A stretch of 36,052 nucleotides of DNA from Planctomycetota bacterium (GCA_017303555.1 JAFLCN010000030.1:1-36052); one strand, 5' to 3'. Positions 14,282 to 22,334 are shown, counted from the stretch's first letter. Notes: generated by a model not told the origin, from the sequence alone. A program made the numbers and translations.

Positions 14282-15670
14282 ATGAAGATTCATCTCTGTT
14301 CCGTGCTGGCCGGATTGGCGCTGGCCTCTGCCGCCGCTCTCGCTCAAGAGAAATCGACGGCCTTCGTCGGCGCGCGGATTATCCCGATCGCCAGCGCCGG
14401 CAAGGCTTCGCCCGAGATCGAGCGGGGCGTCGTTCTCGTGAAGGACGGCAAGATCGTGTCGATCGCGGCGATCGAGAAAGATGTCGAGTACAAAGCCCCG
14501 GATGGCACGACCGTGATCGACTGCACCGGCAAGTGGATCATGCCGGGGATCGTCGATACGCACAGCCACGTTGGGGGGATCGGCGGCGCGGACAACAGCG
14601 CGACGATCCAGCCCAGCGTGCGGATCTCCGATTCGCTCAATCCGTTTGATTCCGGCTATCGCCGCGTGGTGGCGGGGGGGTTGACCACGATCAACGTCAT
14701 GGCGGGATCGGGCCACCTGCTCAGCGGCCAGACCGTCTATTTGAAGATGCGGATGTTCGATGGCGAGCCCGCGAGTCGGATGGAGGAACTGGCGTACAAG
14801 GACGAGCGCGGGAACCTGATGGGCGGGATGAAGATGGCGAACGGGACGAACTCGCTGCGGGAGCCGCCGTTCTCGGGCACGCGGGGCAAGAGTGCCGCGA
14901 TGGTGCGTGAGGCGTACATCAAGGCGCAGGAGTATCAGAAGAAGTGGAAGGACTACGACGCGAAGGTGGCGGCGGCGAAGACGGATGAAGAGAAAGCGAA
15001 GTTGAAGCCGCCCGCGCGGGATCTTGGTATGGATGGCCTGGTCGAGGTGCTCGAAGGCAAGCGGATCGTCCACCATCACACGCACCGCGCCGATGACATC
15101 GCGACGGTGATCCGCATCGCGCGGGAGTTTGGGTACAAGGTGGTTCTGCACCACACCAGCGAGGCGTGGAAGATCCCTGAAGAGATCGCGCAGGCTCAGA
15201 AGGATGGCGTGGTGCTCGGGTGCAGCATCATCCAGATTGATTCGCCGGGTGGAAAGCTGGAGGCGGCGGAGAAGACGTTCGCGACCGGGGGCGTGCTGGA
15301 AAGAGCGGGCGTGCGCGTCGGGCATCACACCGATGACTGGATCAACGATTCGAGGCTGTTTTTGAGGTGTGCCGCGATCGGCGTTCGGGCGGGGATGACG
15401 CGCGAGGGCGCGCTGCGCGGGCTGACGCTGAGCGGAGCGGAGATGCTCGGGCTGGAGAAACAGATCGGCAGTCTTGAAGCCGGGAAGGACGCGGACATCG
15501 TGATCCTCAGTGGCGACCCCTTCAGCGTCTACTCGCACGTGGAGCAGACGTGGGTGGAAGGGCGGAAGGTCTTCGACCGCACGAACGCGAAGGACAAGCT
15601 GCACGCGACCGGCGGCTTCGGTGCCGGGCGCGATCAGGAACCGTATTTCTGCTGCTTTGAAAACAACTGA
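14282..15670 (+). CDS. Exported metal-dependent amidohydrolase
   Basis: The 462-residue product has a signal peptide (MKIHLCSVLAGLALASAAALAQ) and an amidohydrolase fold: an N-terminal beta-sandwich strand set (VLVKDGKIVSIAAIEKD), the metal-binding D-T-H94-S-H96 after MPGIV, further metal-site candidates in VHHHTHRADDIATV, VLHHTSEAWKI and GVRVGHHTDDWINDS, and the C-terminal sandwich GSLEAGKDADIVILSGDPFSVYSHV. This is the imidazolonepropionase-like/dihydroorotase-like branch; the substrate (cyclic amide or dipeptide) cannot be told. ATG at 14282 is preferred for the signal peptide, with another ATG six bases earlier; neither has a Shine-Dalgarno sequence. It is followed after 299 bases of repeats by a paralogue that has lost the metal ligands. 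Confidence 0.85.
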   Translation: MKIHLCSVLAGLALASAAALAQEKSTAFVGARIIPIASAGKASPEIERGVVLVKDGKIVSIAAIEKDVEYKAPDGTTVIDCTGKWIMPGIVDTHSHVGGIGGADNSATIQPSVRISDSLNPFDSGYRRVVAGGLTTINVMAGSGHLLSGQTVYLKMRMFDGEPASRMEELAYKDERGNLMGGMKMANGTNSLREPPFSGTRGKSAAMVREAYIKAQEYQKKWKDYDAKVAAAKTDEEKAKLKPPARDLGMDGLVEVLEGKRIVHHHTHRADDIATVIRIAREFGYKVVLHHTSEAWKIPEEIAQAQKDGVVLGCSIIQIDSPGGKLEAAEKTFATGGVLERAGVRVGHHTDDWINDSRLFLRCAAIGVRAGMTREGALRGLTLSGAEMLGLEKQIGSLEAGKDADIVILSGDPFSVYSHVEQTWVEGRKVFDRTNAKDKLHATGGFGAGRDQEPYFCCFENN

Positions 15671-15677
15671 AGAGGAT

Positions 15678-15892
15678 TCACCACGGAGGCACAGAGACAC
15701 GGAGAAGAGAGAATCGGGAAGGCGGAAGTTCACAAGGCAGAAAGACGAACGCGGAGTTGGCGGAGTGAGGCGGAGGTGCGCGGAGGGAAGGCGGGGGATG
15801 GGTGGGGATATGTGGGGGAAGGGGCTTCCGGCGAGGCGGGTCGGAGTGTTTGAATCGAAGGAATTGTTTTCTCCGCGTACGTCTTTGGATTT
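15678..15892. repeat. Mosaic repeat: half CCACAGAGG-type plus a GTACGCGGAG-type inverted repeat (copy 2)
   Basis: 15678-15709 is a left arm of the first family (CACCACGGAGGCACAGAG) with no matching right arm. It is followed by a left arm of a second family (AAGACGAACGCGGAG..., about 15735-15790) whose right arm (CTCCGCGTACGTCTTTGG) lies at 15867-15892. A nested or recombined copy is the simplest reading. Confidence 0.65.
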
Positions 15893-15969
15893 CTGGTTGG
15901 AAGGCTGGGAGCAGTGCCGGGTCAAGTGGATGGCAAACACGCGGGCGCAGAACCGCAGGATGACACGCG

Positions 15970-17238
15970 ATGATGGATTCTCGAATCGGTGCGGTGATCG
16001 GGCTTGTTCTTTGTGCTGGTGCTGCGCTCGCGCAGGATCTGGTCATCAAGGGCAAGAAGGTGTACACGATGAGCGGCGGCACCAATGCGCCGATCGTTGA
16101 TGGCGTTGTCGTTGTCAAGGACGGCAAGATCGTGTCGGTCGGCAAGGCAACGGAGGTCAAACTGCCCGACGGCGTGAAGGTGATCGAGGCCTCGGTCGTG
16201 ACGCCCGGCCTCGTCGATGTGCGTGGCACGGTCGGCGTCTCGGGGCTCTTCAACTCCAAGCAGGATTCGGATCAGCTCGAGCGCTCGACGGCGATCCAGC
16301 CCGAGCTGCGCGCGATCGATGCGTACAACCCGCAGGACCGCCTCGTGGAGTGGGTTCGGTCGTTCGGCATCACGACGATGAACACCGGCAATGCGCCCGG
16401 CGAACTGATCAGCGGGCAGACGCTCGTTGTGAAAACCTCCGGTAACACGGTGGACGAGGCGCTCGTGAAGAATCCGTCTCTTGTGGTGGCAACACTCGGG
16501 CCGGATTCGTTTGCCGGGGGCAGCCGCGCGCCGGGGACACGCGGGAAGCAGATGGCGATGCTGCGCGAGGAGCTGATCCGGGCGCAGGAGTACGCGGCAA
16601 AGCGCAGCCGCGGAACGAAGGCCGAGAACGCGGACGAGGCGGACGAGAAGAGCGAGAAGCAGGAAAAGGCGGGGGATCGGAATCTGAGGCTCGAGATGCT
16701 CGCGGACGTGTTGGACGGAAAGGTGCCGCTGGCGATCACGGCGAATCGCTCGCAGGACATCGAGAGCGCGCTGCGGCTGGCGAAGGAGTTCAAGTTCAAG
16801 CTGGTGCTGGACATGGGCGCGGAGGCGTATCTCGAAGCCGACCGGCTGAAAGAGGCGGGCGTGCCGGTGATGCTGCATCCTTCGATGTACCGTGCGGTCG
16901 GCGACAGCGAGAACCAGAGCTTTGAGACTGCCGCGGCACTGCGGAAGGCCGGAGTTCTCTTCGCGATCCAGAGCGGGTACGAGAGTTACGTGCCGAAGAC
17001 GCGGGTGGTGTTGTTCGAGGCGGCGATTGCCGCGGCGAACGGGTTGAAGTTTGAGGAGGCGCTCGCGAGCATCACGATCGATGCGGCGAAGATCTTGGGC
17101 GTCGAGCGCCGCGTCGGCAGCCTGGAAGCAGGGAAGGATGGGGATGTGGCGCTGTACGACGGCGATCCGTTTGAGTACACGAGTCACTGCGTGGGAACGG
17201 TGATCGACGGCCGCGTGGTGAACTCGGGGACGCACTGA
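15970..17238 (+). CDS. Exported amidohydrolase-like protein lacking the HxH metal motif
   Basis: The 422-residue product has a signal peptide (MMDSRIGAVIGLVLCAGAALAQ) and the same architecture as its neighbour: VDGVVVVKDGKIVSVGKATEV, TPGLVDVRGTVGVSG, SGQTLVVKT, a charged coiled region (~195-225), RLAKEFKFKLVLDMGAEAYLEADRLKEAGV and the C-terminal GSLEAGKDGDVALYDGDPFEYTSH. Where the active family has PGI.DxHxH, this protein has V-D-V-R85-G86-T87, and the later HHH and HH motifs are also replaced (ITANRSQDIESAL, LDMGAEAYLEAD). It therefore cannot bind metals in the usual way and may be a non-catalytic partner of the preceding enzyme; the partnership is inference. ATG ATG at 15970/15973 gives two possible starts, with AGGA about nine bases upstream. 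Unlike the transferred genes, base use matches its neighbour. Confidence 0.85.
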   Translation: MMDSRIGAVIGLVLCAGAALAQDLVIKGKKVYTMSGGTNAPIVDGVVVVKDGKIVSVGKATEVKLPDGVKVIEASVVTPGLVDVRGTVGVSGLFNSKQDSDQLERSTAIQPELRAIDAYNPQDRLVEWVRSFGITTMNTGNAPGELISGQTLVVKTSGNTVDEALVKNPSLVVATLGPDSFAGGSRAPGTRGKQMAMLREELIRAQEYAAKRSRGTKAENADEADEKSEKQEKAGDRNLRLEMLADVLDGKVPLAITANRSQDIESALRLAKEFKFKLVLDMGAEAYLEADRLKEAGVPVMLHPSMYRAVGDSENQSFETAAALRKAGVLFAIQSGYESYVPKTRVVLFEAAIAAANGLKFEEALASITIDAAKILGVERRVGSLEAGKDGDVALYDGDPFEYTSHCVGTVIDGRVVNSGTH

Positions 17239-17390
17239 GCGGATGCGGAGCGCGCGAAGGAAAAGCTCGGGCAGCAGATTTTTCGCTCGGGCTTGGAAGC
17301 TGTTGGAAGTCCTGCATTCAGAGCATGTTGCGCGATTCCGACGGTGAGTTGTCCACACGAGTTTCGCTCAAGGATTTTGAGTCCGTTTTC

Positions 17391-17532
17391 CGATAAACTG
17401 CTTCCCCCGACACGGAAGTCTCGACGGGTCAGGCGGAGAGCAAGAGAGATACTGCGAGGGCAGAGAGAAACGCGAGAACATTCGCAGAGAGACAAGAACG
17501 GAGCCGCTGAAAGGCGGCTCTTTTCGTTTTTG
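17391..17532 (+). ncRNA. Candidate small RNA: promoter-like box to terminator
   Basis: Between the amidohydrolase-like gene and the convergent PEP-CTERM gene, a box CCGATAAACT (17390-17399) resembles the -10 seen at two other sites in this window. It is followed by a ~130-base purine-rich stretch without a good frame, which ends in a strong Rho-independent terminator (17501-17532). A free-standing RNA of roughly 125 bases is one reading; a 3' end processed from the upstream operon is the other. Nothing in the primary sequence matches an RNA family I know. Confidence 0.35.
17501..17532 (+). terminator. Rho-independent terminator
   Basis: GAGCCGC-TGAAAG-GCGGCTC is a perfect 7-bp stem with a 6-base loop, followed by TTTTCGTTTTT. 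It is oriented rightward, ending the amidohydrolase transcript or the candidate RNA. Confidence 0.85.
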
Positions 17533-17628
17533 GATGGCGCGTGCGGAACTGGGCGAGCTTGGGGGGCGGGGTGAATGCGCATCAGACGAGCGGTCGCCGC
17601 GGCGGGCGTGCGGGTTGGAATGAAGATC

Positions 17629-17652
17629 GCCCCGGGCGGAGGCGCCCGGGGC
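17629..17652. terminator. Strong GC hairpin downstream of the PEP-CTERM gene
   Basis: GCCCCGGGC (17629-17637) pairs with GCCCGGGGC (17644-17652) around a 6-base loop. It lies 85 bases beyond the stop of the minus-strand gene at 17737 but lacks a clear T-run, so it may be a factor-assisted terminator or a transcript-stabilising hairpin. Confidence 0.45.
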
Positions 17653-17736
17653 GTGGGGGTGGTCAGTGAACGAACCGCCAGGAACGTACTGACCGAAGCG
17701 TGCCCGACGAGGGCGGCTTCGGGAACGGAATCGAGA

Positions 17737-18393
17737 TCAGTCGCGACGGCGGCGGGCCGCGACGAGACCGCCGAGGCCCATGAGTGCGCAGACGCCCGGA
17801 GCGGGGATGAGATCGCCCTGGACGACGAGGTTGTCGTAGCGGTGGTTGCCGCTGGCGGACGAGGCGCCGGCGACGAGGATGCGGAAGAAGATGTTGCTCT
17901 GGTTGTTGATGGCGGCGTTTGAGAAGGAGAAGAAGTAATCGCTGGTGTTGATGCTGGCGCCGGCGAAACCGGGGCTGGAAGCGCCGGGGACGATGATTCC
18001 GAGGTTGGTGAAGGAAGAACCGTTGAGCGAGTACTGCACGGTGGCGTTGGCGCCGCCGGTGCCGGTGCGCTGGGCAGCGAAGGAGAAGGCGACGTTGCTG
18101 TAGTTGAGGGTGCTCATGGAGAAGGTGATCGAGCCGCCGTCGGGTCCGACGATGGCGAGCGATTGGGAGCCGCTCTGGCTGCTGGGGCTGGAGGGCGGGG
18201 AGCCGCTGCCGGGGAGGCCGAGCGAGGTGCCGGCGAAGTTGGCGACTGTGCCGGTCGCGTTGACCGTGCCGCCGCCGGTGTTGGCGTTCATCGAGCCGTT
18301 GTCGAATCCGAAGTGCTTGAGGACCACGGCGGCGTTGGCCGTAGAAACAGCGGTGCCGGCCACGAGGGCCAGCGCGAACATGGAAGTCTTCAT
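17737..18393 (-). CDS. PEP-CTERM-type exported protein
   Basis: The 218-residue product has a signal peptide (MKTSMFALALVAGTAVSTANA), a Ser/Gly/Asn-rich beta-sandwich body (FGFDNGSMNANTGGGTVNATG... YDNLVVQGD) and a C-terminal sorting signal (~residues 195-218): LIPAPG, a hydrophobic helix VCALMGLGGLVAA, then RRRRD. This is the planctomycete PAPG variant of PEP-CTERM, processed by an exosortase and found on surface or extracellular-matrix proteins. TTGGAGGA eight bases before the ATG fixes the start. Low-complexity stretches (PPSSPSSQSGSQS) suggest a linker. The substrate or binding role is unknown; no exosortase gene is in this window. Confidence 0.85.
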   Translation of the reverse strand: MKTSMFALALVAGTAVSTANAAVVLKHFGFDNGSMNANTGGGTVNATGTVANFAGTSLGLPGSGSPPSSPSSQSGSQSLAIVGPDGGSITFSMSTLNYSNVAFSFAAQRTGTGGANATVQYSLNGSSFTNLGIIVPGASSPGFAGASINTSDYFFSFSNAAINNQSNIFFRILVAGASSASGNHRYDNLVVQGDLIPAPGVCALMGLGGLVAARRRRD

Positions 18394-18662
18394 CTCTCAA
18401 TCCTCCAAGAAAAAAAACACATTCGATTGTCCGTGCGCCGCGGAATGGCGCCCCCAACAGCGGGGTGAACGATCGAGGCAGAAGATAAACACGCGCGCTC
18501 GATTCGAGTATCGGGATTGCGCGCAGTCTTCGCGAAGATCGTGTGAGCAAGATGAAGTTGCATTGAGATTGGCGGGCGCTTCGTCAGGATTGCGTCAAAG
18601 CGCTGTGCGCTGACGTCCTGAAACGCGCGGTGGCCCGCGGCGAAAAAGCGAAAAAATCCGAA

Positions 18663-18734
18663 GAGCGTGCGGCGCCGCAATGCTGCACGATTTTCCGCTC
18701 GCGGGCGCTGCTGTGGATGGCGCCGCACGCTCTC
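18663..18734. repeat. 15-bp perfect inverted repeat with a 42-base centre
   Basis: AGAGCGTGCGGCGCC (18663-18677) and GGCGCCGCACGCTCT (18720-18734) are exact reverse complements, in an otherwise gene-free gap of 480 bases (18394-18875) between the PEP-CTERM gene and the AraC gene. I see no gene or clear promoter elsewhere in that gap. Confidence 0.7.
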
Positions 18735-18875
18735 CGGTGCGAGGAAGAAATGCGGGAGGCGTGAAAACTACGTGCTAGGGCGTGCGATGTTCTTTGTCGT
18801 TGCGCGTGGATCGGGTCAATGTTGAGTGAACATCGCTCGCGCGATGGCTCGGCGATCGGCGCAGGTCCACAGCGA

Positions 18876-19862
18876 TCAGCGCGAGATCGCGGTGACAGAT
18901 GACACTTCGCGGCGCACGCGGACTTCGATCGGAGATTCGATGTCGCCGGATGCGAAGCGGGCGCGGATGTCCGATGCGGCTTCGGCGGGGGAATTGCCGA
19001 ACATGCGTTTGAATTCGCGGCCGAACTGCGAAGGGCTTTCGTAGCCGACGGCGATCGCAGCGCTGGCGGCGTTGTGGCCGGAGTTGGCCATGAGCGCGCG
19101 GGCGCGGTGAAGGCGGATGGTCTTGAGGTATTGCAGGGGCGAGGTCGCGGTTACGGCCTTGAAATTATGATGGAAAGTCGAGACGCTCATGCCGGCGCGG
19201 CGGGCGAGTTCTTCGGTTGCGATGGGGCGGGCGAAATCGGTGTGGATCTGGTGGAGGATGCGGGCGATGCGCATGAACTGATCGCTGCGGGAAGCGAGTG
19301 CGCGGAGTGCGCCGCCGCTCTCGCTTTGGAGGACGCGGTAGAGGATTTCGCGGACGGTTTGCGTGCCGAGAATGCGGCTGTCGGCGGGCGAGTGGAGACA
19401 TTCGAGCAGGCGGACGACGGCGCACTGGAGGTCGGGATTGAAAGGGCTGACGTAGATGCCGCGGGGAATGGCGGCGTCGGGGCGGGAAGGTTCGTCGAGA
19501 TTAATGAGGATCTCGGCGAGCATGGTGGGCTCGACGGAGATGCAGACGGCGAGGAGGGGCTCCTCCGGGCTTGCTTCGACTTCGCACTCGACGGGAACGG
19601 GGACGGAGAGCGCGAGGAAGTTGTTGGCGTCGTAGCGGAGAATTTCGCTGCCGAGGAAGGAGCGCTTGCGGCCGGAGCCGAGGAAGACGAGCGTGGGCTC
19701 GTAGATGAGCGGATGGCGTGCTTCGGACTTGGAGCGGCGTGCGAGCTGGACGCCGGGAACCGAAGCGGGGAAGACGCCGTCGTGGGGGACGAGCGATTCG
19801 AGCAATGGGGCGAGGGGCGAGCGATTGGCGCGGGGCGCGGAAGCTCGTTTCTGCTGTTTCAT
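18876..19862 (-). CDS. AraC-family transcriptional regulator
   Basis: The 328-residue product has an AraC-type N-terminal sensor region (~20-175; GVQLARRSKSEARHPLIYEPTLVFLGSGRKRSF... NNFLALSVPVPVECEVEASPEEPLLAV) as in the AraC_N group, and a C-terminal double helix-turn-helix DNA-binding domain (~215-310; ATEELARRAGMSVSTFHHNFKAVTATSPLQYLKTIRLHRARALM... AVGYESPSQFGREFKRMFG). This subfamily is usually found next to alcohol/aldehyde oxidoreductases and aldo/keto reductases, which is the arrangement here: it is divergent from the alcohol dehydrogenase at 20052 with a 189-base shared control region. Its ligand, possibly an aldehyde or alcohol, is unknown. No Shine-Dalgarno sequence is obvious before the ATG. 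Confidence 0.9.
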   Translation of the reverse strand: MKQQKRASAPRANRSPLAPLLESLVPHDGVFPASVPGVQLARRSKSEARHPLIYEPTLVFLGSGRKRSFLGSEILRYDANNFLALSVPVPVECEVEASPEEPLLAVCISVEPTMLAEILINLDEPSRPDAAIPRGIYVSPFNPDLQCAVVRLLECLHSPADSRILGTQTVREILYRVLQSESGGALRALASRSDQFMRIARILHQIHTDFARPIATEELARRAGMSVSTFHHNFKAVTATSPLQYLKTIRLHRARALMANSGHNAASAAIAVGYESPSQFGREFKRMFGNSPAEAASDIRARFASGDIESPIEVRVRREVSSVTAISR

Positions 19863-19894
19863 CGGGGAAAGTCTAGATGCGAGAACGAGGTCTC

Positions 19895-19931
19895 TAGGCT
19901 AAAAGTCTTTGACGGCCGGAGGATTAGGCTA
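19895..19931. promoter_or_regulatory. Candidate AraC operator: TAGGCTA direct repeat
   Basis: TAGGCTA occurs at 19895-19901 and 19925-19931, start to start 30 bases apart (about three helical turns), in the divergent control region. TTGACG at 19909-19914 lies between them and could be a -35 for the dehydrogenase direction. AraC proteins often bind such direct repeats. Confidence 0.4.
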
Positions 19932-20051
19932 GAGATCGGCAGGAACGAAAGTTGCCGGGGCGGGATGGGAAGCATCCAATGTTCGGCGATCAGAATGGGC
20001 GGTGTGCCGCGGTGGCGGCGACTCGCGAAAAGCGGCTTCCTGGAGAACAGC

Positions 20052-21107
20052 ATGTACAAGACCAAGGCGTATTCGGCGGCGAGCAAGACTTCGAAGATGG
20101 CGCTCGATTCGATTCCGAGGCGGGATCCGACGGAGAGCGACGTGCAGATCGAGATTCTGTTCTGCGGGATTTGCCATTCGGACCTGCACACGGTGCGGGA
20201 TGAATGGGCGAGCGTTTGGCCGACAGTGTTTCCGGCGGTGCCGGGGCATGAGATCGTCGGCAAGGTGACGAAGGTCGGCGCGAAGGTGACGAAGCACAAG
20301 GTGGGCGACACGGTTGCGGTCGGATGCCTGGTTGATTCGGATCACACGTGTGCGCAGTGCTCGAAGGGCTTGGAGCAGTTCTGCCCGAACGCGACGTTTA
20401 CGTACAACGCGCCGGACAAGCACGGGACCGCGCCGGTGACGTATGGCGGCTATTCGGACAGCATTGTTGTGAACGAGCGGTTTGTGCTGCGGGTGCCGAA
20501 GGGATTGGATCTGGCGGGTGCGGCGCCGCTGCTGTGCGCGGGGATTACCACGTATTCGCCCATGAAGCACTGGGGTGTGACGAAGGGGAAGAAAGTCGGC
20601 GTGGTCGGGTTGGGCGGGCTTGGGCACATGGGGGTGAAGTTCGCGCACGCGCTGGGAGGGCACACGGTGGTGTTCACGACTTCGCCGGGGAAGGTGGAGG
20701 ATGCGAAGCGGCTTGGCGCGGATGAGGTGGTGATCTCGAAGAATGCGAACGAGATGGCAAAGCATGTCGGGAGCTTTGATTTCATTCTCGACTGCGTCTC
20801 GGCGGATCATGACATCAACGCGTACTTGAATCTGCTCAAGCCGGATGGAACGGTGACGCTGGTCGGCGCGCCGGAGAAGCCGCTGCCGGTCTCTGCGTTC
20901 AGCTTGCTGTTCGGACGCCGCAGCTTGTCGGGCTCGCCGATCGGCGGATTGCCGGAGACGCAGGAAATGCTGGACTTCTGCGGGAAAAACAACATCACGT
21001 CGGATGTCGAGGTGATCCCGATTCAGAAGGTGAACGAGGCGTATGAGCGGCTGCTGAAGCAGGATGTGAAGTATCGGTTTTGCATTGATATGGCTTCGCT
21101 TCGGTAA
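20052..21107 (+). CDS. Zinc-dependent NAD(P) alcohol dehydrogenase (YahK/cinnamyl-alcohol-dehydrogenase-like)
   Basis: This 351-residue medium-chain dehydrogenase/reductase interconverts aldehydes and primary alcohols. It shows the catalytic zinc ligands in FCGICHSDLH and PGHEIVGKV, the GLGGLGHMG nucleotide motif, and TTSPGK after the second strand, the Ser-type pattern that favours NADPH. It is close to E. coli YahK/AdhC-type enzymes. The structural-zinc lobe reads DSDHTCAQCSKGLEQFC: the first of the usual four cysteines (DSC..C..C.......C) is Asp, so that site is altered. ATG at 20052 with GGAG seven bases upstream begins the conserved MYKTKAYS. It is divergent from the AraC regulator and followed by an aldo/keto reductase, suggesting a small aldehyde-detoxifying group. 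Confidence 0.92.
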   Translation: MYKTKAYSAASKTSKMALDSIPRRDPTESDVQIEILFCGICHSDLHTVRDEWASVWPTVFPAVPGHEIVGKVTKVGAKVTKHKVGDTVAVGCLVDSDHTCAQCSKGLEQFCPNATFTYNAPDKHGTAPVTYGGYSDSIVVNERFVLRVPKGLDLAGAAPLLCAGITTYSPMKHWGVTKGKKVGVVGLGGLGHMGVKFAHALGGHTVVFTTSPGKVEDAKRLGADEVVISKNANEMAKHVGSFDFILDCVSADHDINAYLNLLKPDGTVTLVGAPEKPLPVSAFSLLFGRRSLSGSPIGGLPETQEMLDFCGKNNITSDVEVIPIQKVNEAYERLLKQDVKYRFCIDMASLR

Positions 21108-21129
21108 GGTTCCAAAGGGCCAAAGAAAG

Positions 21130-21257
21130 GCATTCACCACAGAGGCGCAGAGACACGGAGAAAACCAAAGCGAAAGCGTGGCTTGATTCTCAGAGTTTTC
21201 CTGCTCTTCAACTCTCTCCTTGCTTTCTCTGTGTCTCTGTGCCTCTGTGGTGAAATG
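21130..21257. repeat. Near-perfect inverted repeat, CCACAGAGG family (copy 3)
   Basis: The left arm (21130-21164, TTCACCACAGAGGCGCAGAG core) and right arm (21224-21257, CTCTGTGCCTCTGTGGTGAA core) are almost exact reverse complements with ~60 bases between them. It occupies nearly the whole gap between the dehydrogenase and the aldo/keto reductase, and ends 23 bases before the latter's start. Confidence 0.85.
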
Positions 21258-21279
21258 TCTTTGCTGAAAGGAATTGGTC

Positions 21280-22260
21280 ATGCAGACGCGTGAGTTGGGA
21301 AAGAGTGGACTTGAAGTGTCGGCGATTGGGCTTGGGTGTATGGGGCTCAGCTATGCGTATCGCGTGCCGACCGAGAAGGCTGTGGCGGTGTCGTTGATTC
21401 GTGAGGCGGTGGATCTTGGCGTCACGCTCTTTGATACTGCCGAGTCGTACGGGCCGTTTGCGAATGAGGAGTTGGTGGGGGAGGCGCTTGGGCCGGTGCG
21501 CGATCGCGTGGTGATCGCGACGAAGTTTGGGTTCAAGGGGGGCAAGCCGGCGGATGGGCTGGATAGCTCGCCTCAGAACATTCGCGCGATGGTGGAGGCT
21601 TCGTTGAAGCGGCTTCGGACAGATCGGATTGATCTGTTGTATCAGCACCGCGTGGACCCTGCGGTGCCGATCGAGGATGTTGCGGGCGCGGTGAAGGAGT
21701 TGATCGCGCAGGGGAAGGTGAAGCACTTTGGTTTGTCGGAGGCGGGCGCGGGGACGATCCGGCGTGCGCATGCGGTGCAGCGAGTTGCGGCGCTCCAGAG
21801 TGAGTATTCGCTTTGGTGGAGAGAGCCGGAGAAGGAGATTCTGCCGCTGCTCGAGGAATTGGGGATTGGGTTTGTGCCGTTCAGTCCGCTGGGGCGAGGC
21901 TTTTTGACGGGTGCGCTGAAGGATGCGGCGTTTGGTGCGACGGATTTCAGGGCGAATCTGCCGCGGTTTTCGGGGGAGGCGATGAAGGCGAATCAGGCGC
22001 TGGTGGATTTGCTTGGTGAGTTGGCGGCATCACGCGGAGCGACGAGGGCGCAGATTGCGCTGGCGTGGTTGCTGGCGAAGAAGGCTTGGATTGTGCCGAT
22101 TCCGGGGACGACGAAGTTGGAGCGGCTCAAGGAGAATCTGGGCGCGGCGGCGATTGCGTTGAGTGCGCGGGATGTGAGCGAGATTGAGAGCGCGGTGGCG
22201 CGGGTGCCGATTCAGGGTGAGCGGTATACGGCGGCGCAGCAGAAGATGATCAATCGGTGA
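21280..22260 (+). CDS. Aldo/keto reductase
   Basis: This 326-residue (beta/alpha)8 NADPH-dependent reductase of aldehydes and ketones has the opening RELGKSGLEVSAIGLGCMGLS and the catalytic tetrad: Asp and Tyr in FDTAESYG, Lys in VIATKFGF, His in LLYQHRVDP. The C-terminal cofactor segment IPIPGTTKLERLKENLGAA is present, of the YajO/tas-like group. ATG at 21280 is preferred because AAAGGA lies eight bases upstream; TTG six bases earlier is open. It is co-oriented with the alcohol dehydrogenase but separated by a hairpin-forming repeat, so it may be transcribed weakly from the same promoter or from one in the repeat. Confidence 0.92.
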   Translation: MQTRELGKSGLEVSAIGLGCMGLSYAYRVPTEKAVAVSLIREAVDLGVTLFDTAESYGPFANEELVGEALGPVRDRVVIATKFGFKGGKPADGLDSSPQNIRAMVEASLKRLRTDRIDLLYQHRVDPAVPIEDVAGAVKELIAQGKVKHFGLSEAGAGTIRRAHAVQRVAALQSEYSLWWREPEKEILPLLEELGIGFVPFSPLGRGFLTGALKDAAFGATDFRANLPRFSGEAMKANQALVDLLGELAASRGATRAQIALAWLLAKKAWIVPIPGTTKLERLKENLGAAAIALSARDVSEIESAVARVPIQGERYTAAQQKMINR

Positions 22261-22334
22261 GGGAAGGGGCCAAAGGGCCAAATGTGGCGGGCAGTTTCGG
22301 GTTGCGGCGTGTCGAGAATAAAGTTGGTTGTCGC

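Noticed and set aside
13190..15940. A 916-codon minus-strand frame across the nuclease-like and amidohydrolase genes
   Set aside because: Its product is Arg/Pro/His-rich low complexity and it runs opposite two genes with recognisable domains and through a repeat.
17391..17399. Sigma-28 (FliA) promoter reading of TCCGATAA
   Set aside because: The -10 is close to GCCGATAA, but the -35 part matches TAAAGTTT poorly and no flagellar gene follows. A general -10 box is the simpler reading.
17575..17922. Plus-strand frame opposite the PEP-CTERM gene
   Set aside because: Low-complexity Ala/Val/Glu product, no ribosome binding site, opposite a gene with a signal peptide and sorting signal.
19895..20051. 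A longer N-terminus for the alcohol dehydrogenase (frame open far upstream)
   Set aside because: The family start MYKTKAYS has its own GGAG; upstream codons run through the control region and opposite the AraC gene.
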